Part shown: positions 19,589-27,493 of the stretch, piece after piece | Position numbering within the stretch: the first letter of the stretch is position 1 | Layout: every line of letters begins with the position of its first letter | Assembly: GCA_035283185.1 (NCBI GenBank) | Contig: DATEUJ010000179.1 | Location: 1-64,000 of the forward strand | DNA length: 64,000 nucleotides | Source: DASSFZ01 sp035283185 | Lineage (GTDB): Bacteria > Chloroflexota > Anaerolineae > Fen-1058 | Direction of reading: 5' to 3' | Translations under genes and position numbers: made by a program | Notes under the pieces: model-generated | What the model was told of the DNA's origin: nothing | What the model saw: only the letters and a program-made list of their open reading frames with translations | Databases searched by the model: none

Positions 19589-20473
19589 ATGGACTACTTT
19601 ACCGGAAGCGCCGTCTGGGCGCATGCAGGCTGGATCGGCAACTTCTTTCCCAAGGGCACGAAGCAAGCTGACTTCCTGCGCGAGTACGCCCGGCGCTTGA
19701 CTGCCGTCGAGGGCAACACCACTTTTTACGCTACTCCCTCGGCAACAACCGTGGAACGTTGGCGTGACGATACGCCTCGAGGATTTCGCTTCTGCCCCAA
19801 GCTGCCGCGCTCGGTCAGCCACGCCGGGCAGCTCGTGCCGCATCTCAAGGAGGCGCTCACCTTCGTCGAATTGATGCGCGGGCTTGGCAGCCGGCTTGGC
19901 CCGCTGTTTCTGCAACTACCACCACGCTATTCGCCGAAGTTCATCAACGACCTGCGCGCGTTCCTCACGGCGTGGCCGCGCGACCTGAAACTCGCGGTTG
20001 AAGTGCGGCACCTCGACTGGTTCAGTGAGCATCATGGCGAGTTGAACGCCCTGCTGAGGGAGCACGACGCCGCCCGCGTGTTGATCGACACGCGCCCGAT
20101 CCGTGAAATGCCCGAAGCCGAAATTGGACAGGGCAGCGTGTACGTGCGCATGGTCGAGCGCATGGAACAAGCGCGCGAGCGCAAGCCCGACGTGCCCCTG
20201 TTGCCCGAGCGCACCGCTTCGTTCGCCCTGGTGCGCTACATCGGACATCCTCGGATCGACCTCAATGCGCCGCTGTTGGACGAGTGGGCCGATCGGTTCG
20301 CGGGCTGGTTAAGCGAAGGTGCGGACGTATATGCCTTCTGCCACTGCCCTGACGAGACCCAGTCACCGCTCATCTGCCGCGAGCTGCATCGACGCGTGAC
20401 CGCGCGAGCCAAGATCGATCCACTGCCGTGGGACGAACAGGAGAACACACTCGAGCAAGGCCGCCTGTTCTGA
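19589..20473 (+). CDS. DUF72 (YecE-like) family protein
   Basis: This protein of 294 residues has the DUF72 signature: GSAVWAHAGWIGNFFP near the N-terminus, YARRLTAVEGNTTFYA soon after, then a DTPRGFRFCPKLPRSVSH block. DUF72 proteins adopt a TIM-barrel-like fold and lack an established function, although some co-occur with DNA-repair or nuclease genes. ATG 19589 follows the low-GC gene by 75 bases. Composition has returned to the high-GC norm of the region. Confidence 0.85.
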   Translation: MDYFTGSAVWAHAGWIGNFFPKGTKQADFLREYARRLTAVEGNTTFYATPSATTVERWRDDTPRGFRFCPKLPRSVSHAGQLVPHLKEALTFVELMRGLGSRLGPLFLQLPPRYSPKFINDLRAFLTAWPRDLKLAVEVRHLDWFSEHHGELNALLREHDAARVLIDTRPIREMPEAEIGQGSVYVRMVERMEQARERKPDVPLLPERTASFALVRYIGHPRIDLNAPLLDEWADRFAGWLSEGADVYAFCHCPDETQSPLICRELHRRVTARAKIDPLPWDEQENTLEQGRLF

Positions 20474-20600
20474 AGTGCACGGCGAGCCGAATCTGACATT
20501 GCCACGTTAATATTCATCCTATTCTGAATAACTCTTCTCTGCGTCACGCTTTCCACCGTCGAGTGTTGTCAATGTAACTACCCCTGACATGGAGTCATAC

Positions 20601-21818
20601 ATGGCACTCGACAAGCGTAACCTGTACCGCTTCCCCTGGTCCAAGAACGATAATCCCATCGGCTGGCTGGAGGTGACCGACATCTGCAACATCCACTGTC
20701 TGGGCTGCTACAGGCAGAAGCTCACCGGCCACAAGTCGCTCGATCAGATCAAAGAGGAGGTGCTGTTTTTCAAGCGCTGGCGCAACTGCGACAACATCTC
20801 TATCGCGGGCGGCGAGCCGCTGCTACATCCGCACATCATGGACACGGTGGCTTTCATCGCGCAGAACCGCATGAAGCCGATCCTGCTCACCAATGCGATC
20901 AAGCTCGATCGCCAGACGATCGTCGAGCTGAAGAAGGCCGGCCTGGCCGGGTTCACCATTCATATCGACAGCTTCCAGGGACGGCCCCGCTGGAAAGACA
21001 AAAACGAAGTCGAGACGAACGAGCTGCGCCAGCAGTATGCCGACTTGATCCACGAGGTCGGGGGGCTGTATCTGATCTTCAATAGCACCGTCTACCCCTC
21101 GACGTTCGGCTATATCCCCAAGGTCGTGCGCTGGGCGCAGCGCAACGTCGACAGGGTGCACGGCCTGGTGTTCATCACGTTCCGCGTCGCACCGTTGGAC
21201 GAGGAGGTCACCTACCAGCGCGGAGATGAGTTCGTCGATGCGCGCCACCTGAGCTACACCAGCGAAACGCCACCCGAGCGCAACATCACCTCGTACGAAG
21301 TTCACGACCTTATCAAAGAACACTTCGCGGACTTCGACGCGTCGGGCTACCTGGGCGGCACGTGGAAGGTCGATTCGATCAAGTGGCTGGCCGGCGCGAT
21401 GATCGGCACGCGACGGCGCATGTACGGGTCGATCGGCCCGAAGACGATGGAGCTGGCGCAGGCCGGGCATCACTTCTTCAAAGGGCGCTACCTGGCCTAC
21501 TTAAACCAATCGAACGTAGGTGGTAAGGTATTCTGGCTGTCGGCGATCGATGCCAACGTGCGCGCAGCCTATCGTCGTTACCTGGGCGATTTGCTGCGCC
21601 ACCCGCAGCGGGTGTTCGATTCTGTCTACATTCAGAGCATCGGTATTATCCAGGGGCCGGATATCATGCCCGACGGCACGGCCGACATGTGTGATAGCTG
21701 CCCCGACATGACAGTGTGGAACGGCGATCTGATCAACTCGTGCCGCATGGACGAGTACCGGTTGTTCGGCGGCTTCGTGACCGTCGTCAACCGCGCCGAT
21801 GCCGAGCGCGTGCCCTAG
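20601..21818 (+). CDS. Radical SAM protein
   Basis: The protein has about 405 residues with the canonical iron-sulfur motif CNIHCLGCY at Cys29, Cys33 and Cys36, followed by SIAGGEPLLHPHI, the SAM-contacting GGEP motif, near residue 75. Toward the C-terminus there is a Cys-containing stretch (MCDSCPDMT) that may bind an auxiliary cluster. ATG 20601 is preceded by GGAG at six bases. An alternative ATG at 20589 is less well placed. Substrate unknown; the family includes heme, quinone and peptide-modifying enzymes. It lies just upstream of the rpsO promoter. Confidence 0.8.
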   Translation: MALDKRNLYRFPWSKNDNPIGWLEVTDICNIHCLGCYRQKLTGHKSLDQIKEEVLFFKRWRNCDNISIAGGEPLLHPHIMDTVAFIAQNRMKPILLTNAIKLDRQTIVELKKAGLAGFTIHIDSFQGRPRWKDKNEVETNELRQQYADLIHEVGGLYLIFNSTVYPSTFGYIPKVVRWAQRNVDRVHGLVFITFRVAPLDEEVTYQRGDEFVDARHLSYTSETPPERNITSYEVHDLIKEHFADFDASGYLGGTWKVDSIKWLAGAMIGTRRRMYGSIGPKTMELAQAGHHFFKGRYLAYLNQSNVGGKVFWLSAIDANVRAAYRRYLGDLLRHPQRVFDSVYIQSIGIIQGPDIMPDGTADMCDSCPDMTVWNGDLINSCRMDEYRLFGGFVTVVNRADAERVP

Positions 21819-21823
21819 CAACC

Positions 21824-21852
21824 TTGTCGGTTCTCCCGAAGCATGGTAGAAT
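21824..21852 (+). promoter_or_regulatory. Probable sigma-70 promoter for rpsO
   Basis: A TTGTCG box (21824-21829) and a TAGAAT box (21847-21852) are separated by exactly 17 bases and sit about 80 bases upstream of rpsO. This leaves a 5' leader of roughly 70 bases, the usual place for S15 autoregulation. Confidence 0.6.
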
Positions 21853-21931
21853 CTCGCGCGTCGCATCGAAAGCCACGGCAGAGCCGGACAGCGGCCCTGC
21901 GCGTGAGATACGAGTTGCGGGAGAATCAGAT

Positions 21932-22201
21932 ATGGCGCTGTCAAAAGGTGAAAAAGGCAAAATCATTGGCGAGTTCCACGTTCACGAGAAGGATACCGGG
22001 TCGCCGGAAGTGCAGGTCGCCATCCTGACCACGCGCATCAGCCAGTTGACCGAGCATCTCAAAAACCACAAGCACGACGAGCACTCGCGCCGTGGGTTGC
22101 TCATGATGGTCGGCCAGCGGCGGCGGCATCTGGCCTACCTGAGCCGGAAGTACCCGGATCGCTACAGGGCCATTGTGCAGAAGCTGGGCCTGCGCAAATA
22201 A
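21932..22201 (+). CDS. rpsO: 30S ribosomal protein S15
   Basis: The protein has 89 residues, the standard length for S15. It contains the conserved TGSPEVQVAILTTRISQLTEHL helix-turn region (residues about 22-43, given here by position) and the HSRRGLLMMVGQRRRHLAYL core, which contacts 16S rRNA helices 20-22. ATG 21932 is the expected start; longer upstream frames are not S15-like. It is followed by pnp after a long intergenic region with two hairpins, the conserved rpsO-pnp order of many bacteria. Confidence 0.97.
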   Translation: MALSKGEKGKIIGEFHVHEKDTGSPEVQVAILTTRISQLTEHLKNHKHDEHSRRGLLMMVGQRRRHLAYLSRKYPDRYRAIVQKLGLRK

Positions 22202-22217
22202 CGATCGCCATCGAGGG

Positions 22218-22260
22218 GCGACTGCCGGCGTTTCCGTGTCGAGCACGGCAGGGCAGTCGC
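22218..22260 (+). promoter_or_regulatory. Stem-loop in the rpsO-pnp intergenic region
   Basis: GCGACTGCC (22218-22226) pairs perfectly with GGCAGTCGC (22252-22260), and inside it CCGTG (22234-22238) pairs with CACGG (22244-22248). This forms a two-tier stem just after rpsO. In Escherichia coli a double stem here is cut by RNase III and lets PNPase control its own mRNA. The position matches, but the function here is inference. It could also be an attenuating terminator. Confidence 0.5.
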
Positions 22261-22278
22261 TGTGACGTAGTGACGTTG

Positions 22279-22316
22279 AGCGAGTAGATGCGGATCAGGT
22301 TACCCGTCTACTCGCT
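22279..22316 (+). terminator. Second rpsO-pnp intergenic hairpin, possible terminator
   Basis: AGCGAGTAGA (22279-22288) pairs with TCTACTCGCT (22307-22316), with one extra G-C step inside, leaving a loop of about a dozen bases. The stem is followed by TTGT only, so it is a weak intrinsic terminator at best. Together with the preceding stem it could form a tandem processing or attenuation structure between rpsO and pnp. Confidence 0.45.
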
Positions 22317-22524
22317 TTGTGTTGCGCTGCACGGTTGTAGCCTGCTGCGCTTGGGCTGCGCGTCGAAGCACGGCAGACGATAATCGAGGAACCGTCTGCG
22401 CCGAAGAGGTCAGGCATTGGAGAGTGTGCCTCATCCGCTCCCCGGCTTCGCCACGGGGGTGGGGGTGAGGGCCAGTCTCCAGTTCCTGAACTCCGCGCAG
22501 GCGCATCAAATTGCGGAGGAAAAC

Positions 22525-24726
22525 ATGAAAGACAGTCGTACATTTAGCGCCACGGTCGACGGAGAGGCGATTACCTTCGAGACCGGAAAGCTTGCCGGAC
22601 TGGCCGGCGGCGCAGTGACCGTGCGTCAGGGTGATACGGTCATTCTGGCCACGGCGACGATGGCCAGGCAGCCGCGCGAGGGGATCGACTTCTTCCCGCT
22701 CAGCGTGGACTACGAAGAGCGCCTGTACGCCGGCGGCCGCATTCCCGGCTCGTTCTTCCGGCGTGAAGGCAGGCCGTCCGAAGCGGCCATCTTGATCAGC
22801 CGCCTGGTCGACCGCCCCCTACGGCCGCTGTTCCCCAAAGACATGCACAACGACGTGCAGGTGATCGTCACCAGTCTCAGCTCGGACGCCGAGCACCCGA
22901 TAGACATTCTGGCGATCAACGGCGCGTCGGCGGCGATGATGATCAGCGACGTGCCTTTTTACGGCCCCGTGGGCGCGGTGCGCATCGGCCGGATTGAGGG
23001 CGACCTGGTCGTCAACCCGACCTATGGGCAGATGGACGCTTCGCGAAGCGATCTGGATCTGCGGATCGCGGGCACGGCCGATGCGATCCTGATGGTCGAG
23101 TGCGGCGCGAACGAAGTGCCCGAGGACGTGATGGTGCAGGCGCTGCTCAAGGGCCACCAGGCGCTGCAGTCCATGATCGCCGTCCAGAACGAGATGCGCG
23201 CCCAGGTTGGCAAACCGAAGAATGAGTCGTATCCGCGCTTCGGCATCGCCGACGATGTCAGAAGCCGTGTGACTGAGCGGATCAACAGCCGCATCCGCGA
23301 CATCCTGATCAACTTGTACGACAAGGATGCGCGCAACGAGGCGTTGGACGTGCTCGAAGAAGAACTGGTGACCGAGTTTGCCGAGTACTTCGACGCCAGG
23401 CACGTCAAAGAGGCGTTCCACGATCGGCTCAAGATCGAGGTGCGCGAGCGCATCCTGAGCGGGGGCATCCGGCCTGACGGCCGCGGCCCGACCGACATCC
23501 GCCCGCTGGGGGCCGAAGTCGACTTGCTACCGCGCGCCCACGGCTGCGGCCTGTTTACGCGCGGTGAGACGCAGGTATTGTCGGCGGCCACGCTGGGCAC
23601 GGCGCGTGACGCGCAGGAGCTGGATGGGCTGGCGCCAGTTGACGAGAAGCGTTATATGCATCATTACAACTTCCCGCCGTTTTCGACCGGCGAAGCGCGG
23701 CCCTTGCGCGGCCAGTCGCGCCGCGAGGTCGGGCACGGCGCCCTGGCCGAGCGCGCGCTCGCGCCAGTGCTCCCTTCGATGGGAGAGTTCCCATACACGA
23801 TCCGCGTCGTCAGCGAAGTCCTGTCGTCCAACGGATCGACCTCGATGGCGTCCGTATGCGGCAGCACGCTCTCGCTGATGGACGCCGGCGTGCCGATTAA
23901 AGCGCCCGTCGCCGGCATCGCCATGGGATTGGTCAGCGACGGCGAGCGTTACCGGATTCTGACCGATATTCAGGGGATGGAGGATCATCTAGGCGACATG
24001 GACTTCAAAGTCGCCGGCACGGCGAAAGGCATCACCGCGCTGCAGATGGACATCAAGATCAAGGGCCTCACGGCTCACCTCCTCAAGGAGGCGCTCGAAC
24101 AGGCGCGCGTCGCTCGCCTGCAAGTCCTCGACGTCATGCGCAGCGCGATCGCCGAGCCGCGGCCCGAACTGAAGCCTCACACGCCGCGCATCCTGACGAT
24201 CAAGATCAACCCCGACAAGATCGGGGCGGTCATCGGCCCCGGCGGCAAGATGGTGCGCTCGATCCAGGATGAGACGGGCGCCACGATCGACATCCAGGAG
24301 GACGGCACGATCTACATCGCCGCAATCGGCGGGCCGAGCGCCGATGCGGCGCGCGCGAAAATCGAGCTGCTCACCGAGTCGCCGGAGCTGGGCCGCATCT
24401 ACTCCGGCAAGGTGGTGCGCACCACTGACTTCGGCGCGTTCGTCGAGATCATGCCCGGCGTGGACGGCATGGTGCACATCTCGCAGCTCGCCGACTATCG
24501 CGCGCCCAACGTCGAATCGGTCGTCAAGGTCGGCGACGAAGTGATGGTCATGGTCACCGACATCGACACGAACGGCAAGATTCGGCTCAGCCGCAAGGCT
24601 GTGCTGGAGGGGATGACGGTCGACGAAGCCCGCGAATCCGACGTGCGGCGAGGCGGCGGAGGCGGAAGCCGCGGCGGCCGTGGCCCGCGCCGCCAAGGTG
24701 GGGACGAGCGACCGCGGCGGCGATAA
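22525..24726 (+). CDS. pnp: Polyribonucleotide nucleotidyltransferase (PNPase)
   Basis: The protein has 733 residues and the full PNPase order: RNase PH domain 1, an all-alpha linker, RNase PH domain 2 (FTRGETQVLSAATLG and FSTGEARPLRGQSRREVGH regions), a KH domain around residues 553-615 with IGPGGK near 567, and an S1 domain around 623-695 starting GRIYSGKVV. It degrades RNA 3' to 5' using phosphate, usually as a trimer. A glycine/arginine-rich tail of about 25 residues at the extreme C-terminus probably binds RNA. ATG 22525 follows GGAGGAAAAC; the frame further upstream is not PNPase-like. Confidence 0.97.
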   Translation: MKDSRTFSATVDGEAITFETGKLAGLAGGAVTVRQGDTVILATATMARQPREGIDFFPLSVDYEERLYAGGRIPGSFFRREGRPSEAAILISRLVDRPLRPLFPKDMHNDVQVIVTSLSSDAEHPIDILAINGASAAMMISDVPFYGPVGAVRIGRIEGDLVVNPTYGQMDASRSDLDLRIAGTADAILMVECGANEVPEDVMVQALLKGHQALQSMIAVQNEMRAQVGKPKNESYPRFGIADDVRSRVTERINSRIRDILINLYDKDARNEALDVLEEELVTEFAEYFDARHVKEAFHDRLKIEVRERILSGGIRPDGRGPTDIRPLGAEVDLLPRAHGCGLFTRGETQVLSAATLGTARDAQELDGLAPVDEKRYMHHYNFPPFSTGEARPLRGQSRREVGHGALAERALAPVLPSMGEFPYTIRVVSEVLSSNGSTSMASVCGSTLSLMDAGVPIKAPVAGIAMGLVSDGERYRILTDIQGMEDHLGDMDFKVAGTAKGITALQMDIKIKGLTAHLLKEALEQARVARLQVLDVMRSAIAEPRPELKPHTPRILTIKINPDKIGAVIGPGGKMVRSIQDETGATIDIQEDGTIYIAAIGGPSADAARAKIELLTESPELGRIYSGKVVRTTDFGAFVEIMPGVDGMVHISQLADYRAPNVESVVKVGDEVMVMVTDIDTNGKIRLSRKAVLEGMTVDEARESDVRRGGGGGSRGGRGPRRQGGDERPRRR

Positions 24727-24733
24727 GGAATAG

Positions 24734-24766
24734 AGGTGACCGGCGCCCCAGAGGCGCCGGTCACCT
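24734..24766 (+). terminator. Strong hairpin after pnp
   Basis: AGGTGACCGGCGCC (24734-24747) pairs perfectly with GGCGCCGGTCACCT (24753-24766) around a CCAGA loop, a 14-bp stem starting seven bases after the pnp stop. There is no U-tract directly after it, so it may act with the second hairpin that follows. Confidence 0.7.
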
Positions 24767-24769
24767 TCA

Positions 24770-24801
24770 GAAACCCGGTTCCTTCCAAGAAACCGGGTTT
24801 C
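24770..24801 (+). terminator. Second hairpin after pnp with T-rich tail
   Basis: GAAACCCGGTT (24770-24780) pairs perfectly with AACCGGGTTTC (24791-24801) and is followed by TTTCTTG. This is the likely intrinsic terminator for the rpsO-pnp transcript. Confidence 0.7.
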
Positions 24802-24805
24802 TTTC

Positions 24806-24834
24806 TTGTGAACCATCTGCCTTTGTGGTAAAAC
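24806..24834 (+). promoter_or_regulatory. Possible promoter for the AI-2E family transporter gene
   Basis: TTGTGA (24806-24811) and TAAAAC (24829-24834) are 17 bases apart, and the ATG follows at 24842. A transcript from here would begin at or next to the ATG and so be leaderless. Both boxes are imperfect. Confidence 0.4.
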
Positions 24835-24841
24835 TGACTGC

Positions 24842-25942
24842 ATGACGCCTGCTTCGCCGCGCTGGTCTACGGATACTAAACGCCTGGTGGCGCTATTCAC
24901 TGTCATTTTGGTCGGCCTGGCAGTCTATCGGTTCAACTTCGTCATCGGGCCTTTGGCCATATCGTTATTGATCACCTATCTGTTTGCCCCGGTTGTCGGA
25001 TGGATCGAGCGCCGGCTGCGCGTGCGGCGGACGATCGCCGTCCTGATCGTTCTAATGACGCTGGTGATGGTGCTTGTCTTGTTTGCGGCGCTGCTGATTC
25101 AGACGGTGATCGTGCAGGCGCGCTCGTTCAATCTGGACCTCGACGCGATCTACGAACAGATCTCCGAGCGCCTCGCCGAGCCGCTCGTCGTCGGGGACGT
25201 CCGCTTGGACTTGCGGGCCGCGTTCGAGCCGCTGCGCGGATCGGTCAGCTCGCTGCTTCAAACGGTCGCCAACCGCGTCGTCGACGTTGGCGCGAACCTG
25301 GCCGAAGGATTCATCTGGCTGGTCTTCATCTTCATCAGTACCTTCTACCTTCTCAAAGATTGGCGCACGATTGGCCGCTGGCTTGAGAATACGACGCCTC
25401 CCGGTTTCCGGGACGACTTTATCTACCTGCGCGGGCAGATTGGGCAGACGTGGAACAACTTCTTTCGGGGGCAGTTGGTGCTGGCCCTGGCGATGGGGAC
25501 GCTGGTCGGGCTGGCGGTGTGGGCCATTGGCCTGCCTAACGCCTTCGTCATCGGCGTGTTGTTCGGCGTCCTGGAAGTCGTGCCCAACTTCGGCCCGGTG
25601 ATCGCGTCGATACCGACCGTGCTGATCGCGCTGTTCCAGGGATCGAGCTGGATGTTCGTCGGCAATAACCTGGCGTTCACGGTCGTCGTGATCATTTTGC
25701 TGTTCTTGATGCAGCAGACCGAGAACGCCATCCTGGTGCCGCGCATCCTGGGGCATCACCTCAACCTGCATCCGGTCGCGGTGCTGGTCGCCGCGATCGC
25801 CGGCGCGAGCCTGGCTGGCGTGTTGGGTATCCTGCTGGCCTCGCCCGTCCTGGCGACACTGCGCGACATCGCCCGCTACGTCGGCGCGCGAATGCTCGAC
25901 CTCGATCTATATCCGTCGGGGAGCAGCCCGCCTAGTGTATAA
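24842..25942 (+). CDS. AI-2E family transporter (PerM/YdgG-like)
   Basis: This membrane protein of 366 residues has the layout of the AI-2E transporter family. Two helix pairs near residues 15-75 precede a soluble segment (about 80-145), then more helices follow with VFIFISTFYLLKDW, and later the conserved VPNFGPVIASIPTVLIALF region and an NAILVPRILGHHLNLHP motif. The family was named from an autoinducer-2 exporter, but members include sodium/proton antiporters and most have no known substrate. There is little spacing evidence for an operon: it lies between the pnp terminators and a hairpin-rich gap. Confidence 0.85.
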   Translation: MTPASPRWSTDTKRLVALFTVILVGLAVYRFNFVIGPLAISLLITYLFAPVVGWIERRLRVRRTIAVLIVLMTLVMVLVLFAALLIQTVIVQARSFNLDLDAIYEQISERLAEPLVVGDVRLDLRAAFEPLRGSVSSLLQTVANRVVDVGANLAEGFIWLVFIFISTFYLLKDWRTIGRWLENTTPPGFRDDFIYLRGQIGQTWNNFFRGQLVLALAMGTLVGLAVWAIGLPNAFVIGVLFGVLEVVPNFGPVIASIPTVLIALFQGSSWMFVGNNLAFTVVVIILLFLMQQTENAILVPRILGHHLNLHPVAVLVAAIAGASLAGVLGILLASPVLATLRDIARYVGARMLDLDLYPSGSSPPSV

Positions 25943-25943
25943 C

Positions 25944-25998
25944 CACGGATTACACAGATGTCACGGATGGCGGCCCTTCAATATCTGTGTAATCCGTG
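25944..25998. repeat. Perfect inverted repeat (16-bp arms) after the transporter gene
   Basis: CACGGATTACACAGAT (25944-25959) and its exact complement (25983-25998) flank a 23-base loop. Repeats built around this ACACAGAT/ATCTGTGT motif are, to my recollection, widespread in bacterial genomes. It probably forms a strong hairpin that ends transcription of the upstream gene, and it may be part of a dispersed repeat family. Confidence 0.7.
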
Positions 25999-26080
25999 TC
26001 ATCCGCCTGCCCTCGCCTGCCGTGTGCGGGGGTGGTTGAAATTCATCGCGGCTGGCGCGGTTTCTGAGGAGTAATACTTT

Positions 26081-26998
26081 GTGTCTGGCGATTTTGTATT
26101 CCGTCCGGTTCGTTCCGAGGACAAGAGCCGCGTTCTAGAGTTTACGGCGCATACCTGGGACGACGGCGACTACATTCACGACGTCTTCGATCTCTGGCTG
26201 GCCGACGCGGATGGACAGTTCACGGCGGTCGAGCTGGATGGGCGAGCTATCGCCATTGCCAAGCTGACCGACCTTGGTGAGGGCGAAGTGTGGCTCGAGG
26301 GTCTGCGGGTCGATCCGGCGCATCGCCAGAAAGGCATTGGCGAGGCGCTGCACAATTATCAGGTCGGCCTGGCGCGGCAGATCGGGGCGCGCATCCTGCG
26401 CTACGCCACCGGCACGGAAAACGCGGTGAGCCTGATGTTCGGCGAGCGCACCGGTTTCCGGCGCGTGTGCAACTTTCGCTGGCATGTGGCCGACGCATCG
26501 ACAGAGTTCTCGCTACCCGAGCCGTTGAGCCTGGACGACCTGCCGCAACTGCGCGCGTGGCTGGATTCTCCCCTGCTGCGGTCGGCGCATGGGCTGTACC
26601 CGCGACTCTGGAAGTGGAGCCGGCTGTCGGAGGCGCGTCTGGCGCGCCACTTGCGGGCTGGCGAGGTGTTCGGATTGCCCGGCGCTTCAGGGCTGCGCGC
26701 CTGGTCGATCTGCTCGCTGTTCGAGGGCTGGAACGAGGCGCAGATGCATCACCTGGACGGCGCAGACCAAGCGTCCGTTGTCGAGCTGGCGCAATCAATG
26801 CGCGGTTACGCCGCCAGCGGCGGCCGGGAGAAGACTGAGTGCTTCGCGCTCGACCCTTCGCCTTCGCTCCCCACTCCCTTCGGTCGGGGACTTCGCAGGG
26901 CAGGCCCTTCGCCGCTGATCGATTCGCTGCGCGACGCAGGCTATGCGGGTGAAGACTTCGTCATGGCGATTCTTGAGCTGGAGCTGGAGCGAGCATGA
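26081..26998 (+). CDS. GNAT family acetyltransferase
   Basis: The protein has 305 residues and starts at GTG 26081, seven bases after a GAGGAG site. The N-terminal 130 residues form a GNAT domain with the acetyl-CoA pyrophosphate-binding signature VDPAHRQKGIGEAL and a following NAVSLMFGERTGFRRV motif. The C-terminal half looks like a second, degenerate module. Acceptor unknown; it could be a small molecule or a protein N-terminus. The stop overlaps the next small gene by four bases (ATGA), so the two are probably translationally coupled. Confidence 0.8.
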   Translation: MSGDFVFRPVRSEDKSRVLEFTAHTWDDGDYIHDVFDLWLADADGQFTAVELDGRAIAIAKLTDLGEGEVWLEGLRVDPAHRQKGIGEALHNYQVGLARQIGARILRYATGTENAVSLMFGERTGFRRVCNFRWHVADASTEFSLPEPLSLDDLPQLRAWLDSPLLRSAHGLYPRLWKWSRLSEARLARHLRAGEVFGLPGASGLRAWSICSLFEGWNEAQMHHLDGADQASVVELAQSMRGYAASGGREKTECFALDPSPSLPTPFGRGLRRAGPSPLIDSLRDAGYAGEDFVMAILELELERA

Positions 26999-27294
26999 CG
27001 ACCGTGCGCGAGGCGTTACAGAGGCTGTTCCGGCGACCTGAACCGGTCGAGATGGCTGGACTCGATCGGGCCGGCTACTCCTATCGTGTGTTCTGGATGA
27101 AGCAGGCGCGCGGTTGGGAGGCAGCACGGCGACAATCGGTCTTGGAGGCGACGCGCGTCGTGACAAGAGCCGACGCGTTCGAGTCGAACACTTTCGAGAG
27201 GCGCTATCAGGTGCAGGGCCTGGCCGGTGAGCATTCCGGCGCGAGCCTGGTGGCGCTTATTCAGGTTTTGGAGGCGCTGAATGCCGGCGAATGA
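26995..27294 (+). CDS. Small protein of unknown function
   Basis: This is a hydrophilic protein of 99 residues overlapping the GNAT gene by four bases (ATGA). It has an amphipathic N-terminus (REALQRLFRR), a central GYSYRVFWMKQARG stretch and a C-terminal alpha-helical region. I recognise no motif. The tight coupling to its neighbours is the main reason to call it real. Confidence 0.5.
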   Translation: MTTVREALQRLFRRPEPVEMAGLDRAGYSYRVFWMKQARGWEAARRQSVLEATRVVTRADAFESNTFERRYQVQGLAGEHSGASLVALIQVLEALNAGE

Positions 27295-27481
27295 ATCGGA
27301 TTCCAATGCGCGCGAGGCGCTGAAGCAGCGCATGATCCAGGTCTTGCGCGAGCCGCTGTACGTCGCCATCGAGCGCGAATTCAGCCGCATGCTCCTGCGC
27401 GAGAACATCGTCCTCTCGCGCGCCGAGTACAGAAAGCTGAAGTGGGAGGTCGTGCGCGCTATCGTAAACAGCGGCGAATGA
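27281..27481 (+). CDS. Small charged protein of unknown function
   Basis: A protein of 66 residues overlapping the previous gene by 14 bases. It is highly charged and helical (alternating Glu, Arg and Lys, such as LREPLYVAIEREFSRMLLRE). It precedes the large cyclase gene by 13 bases, so it could be part of the same transcript. No family is recognised. Confidence 0.45.
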   Translation: MPANESDSNAREALKQRMIQVLREPLYVAIEREFSRMLLRENIVLSRAEYRKLKWEVVRAIVNSGE

Positions 27482-27493
27482 ACCGAAGCGGGG

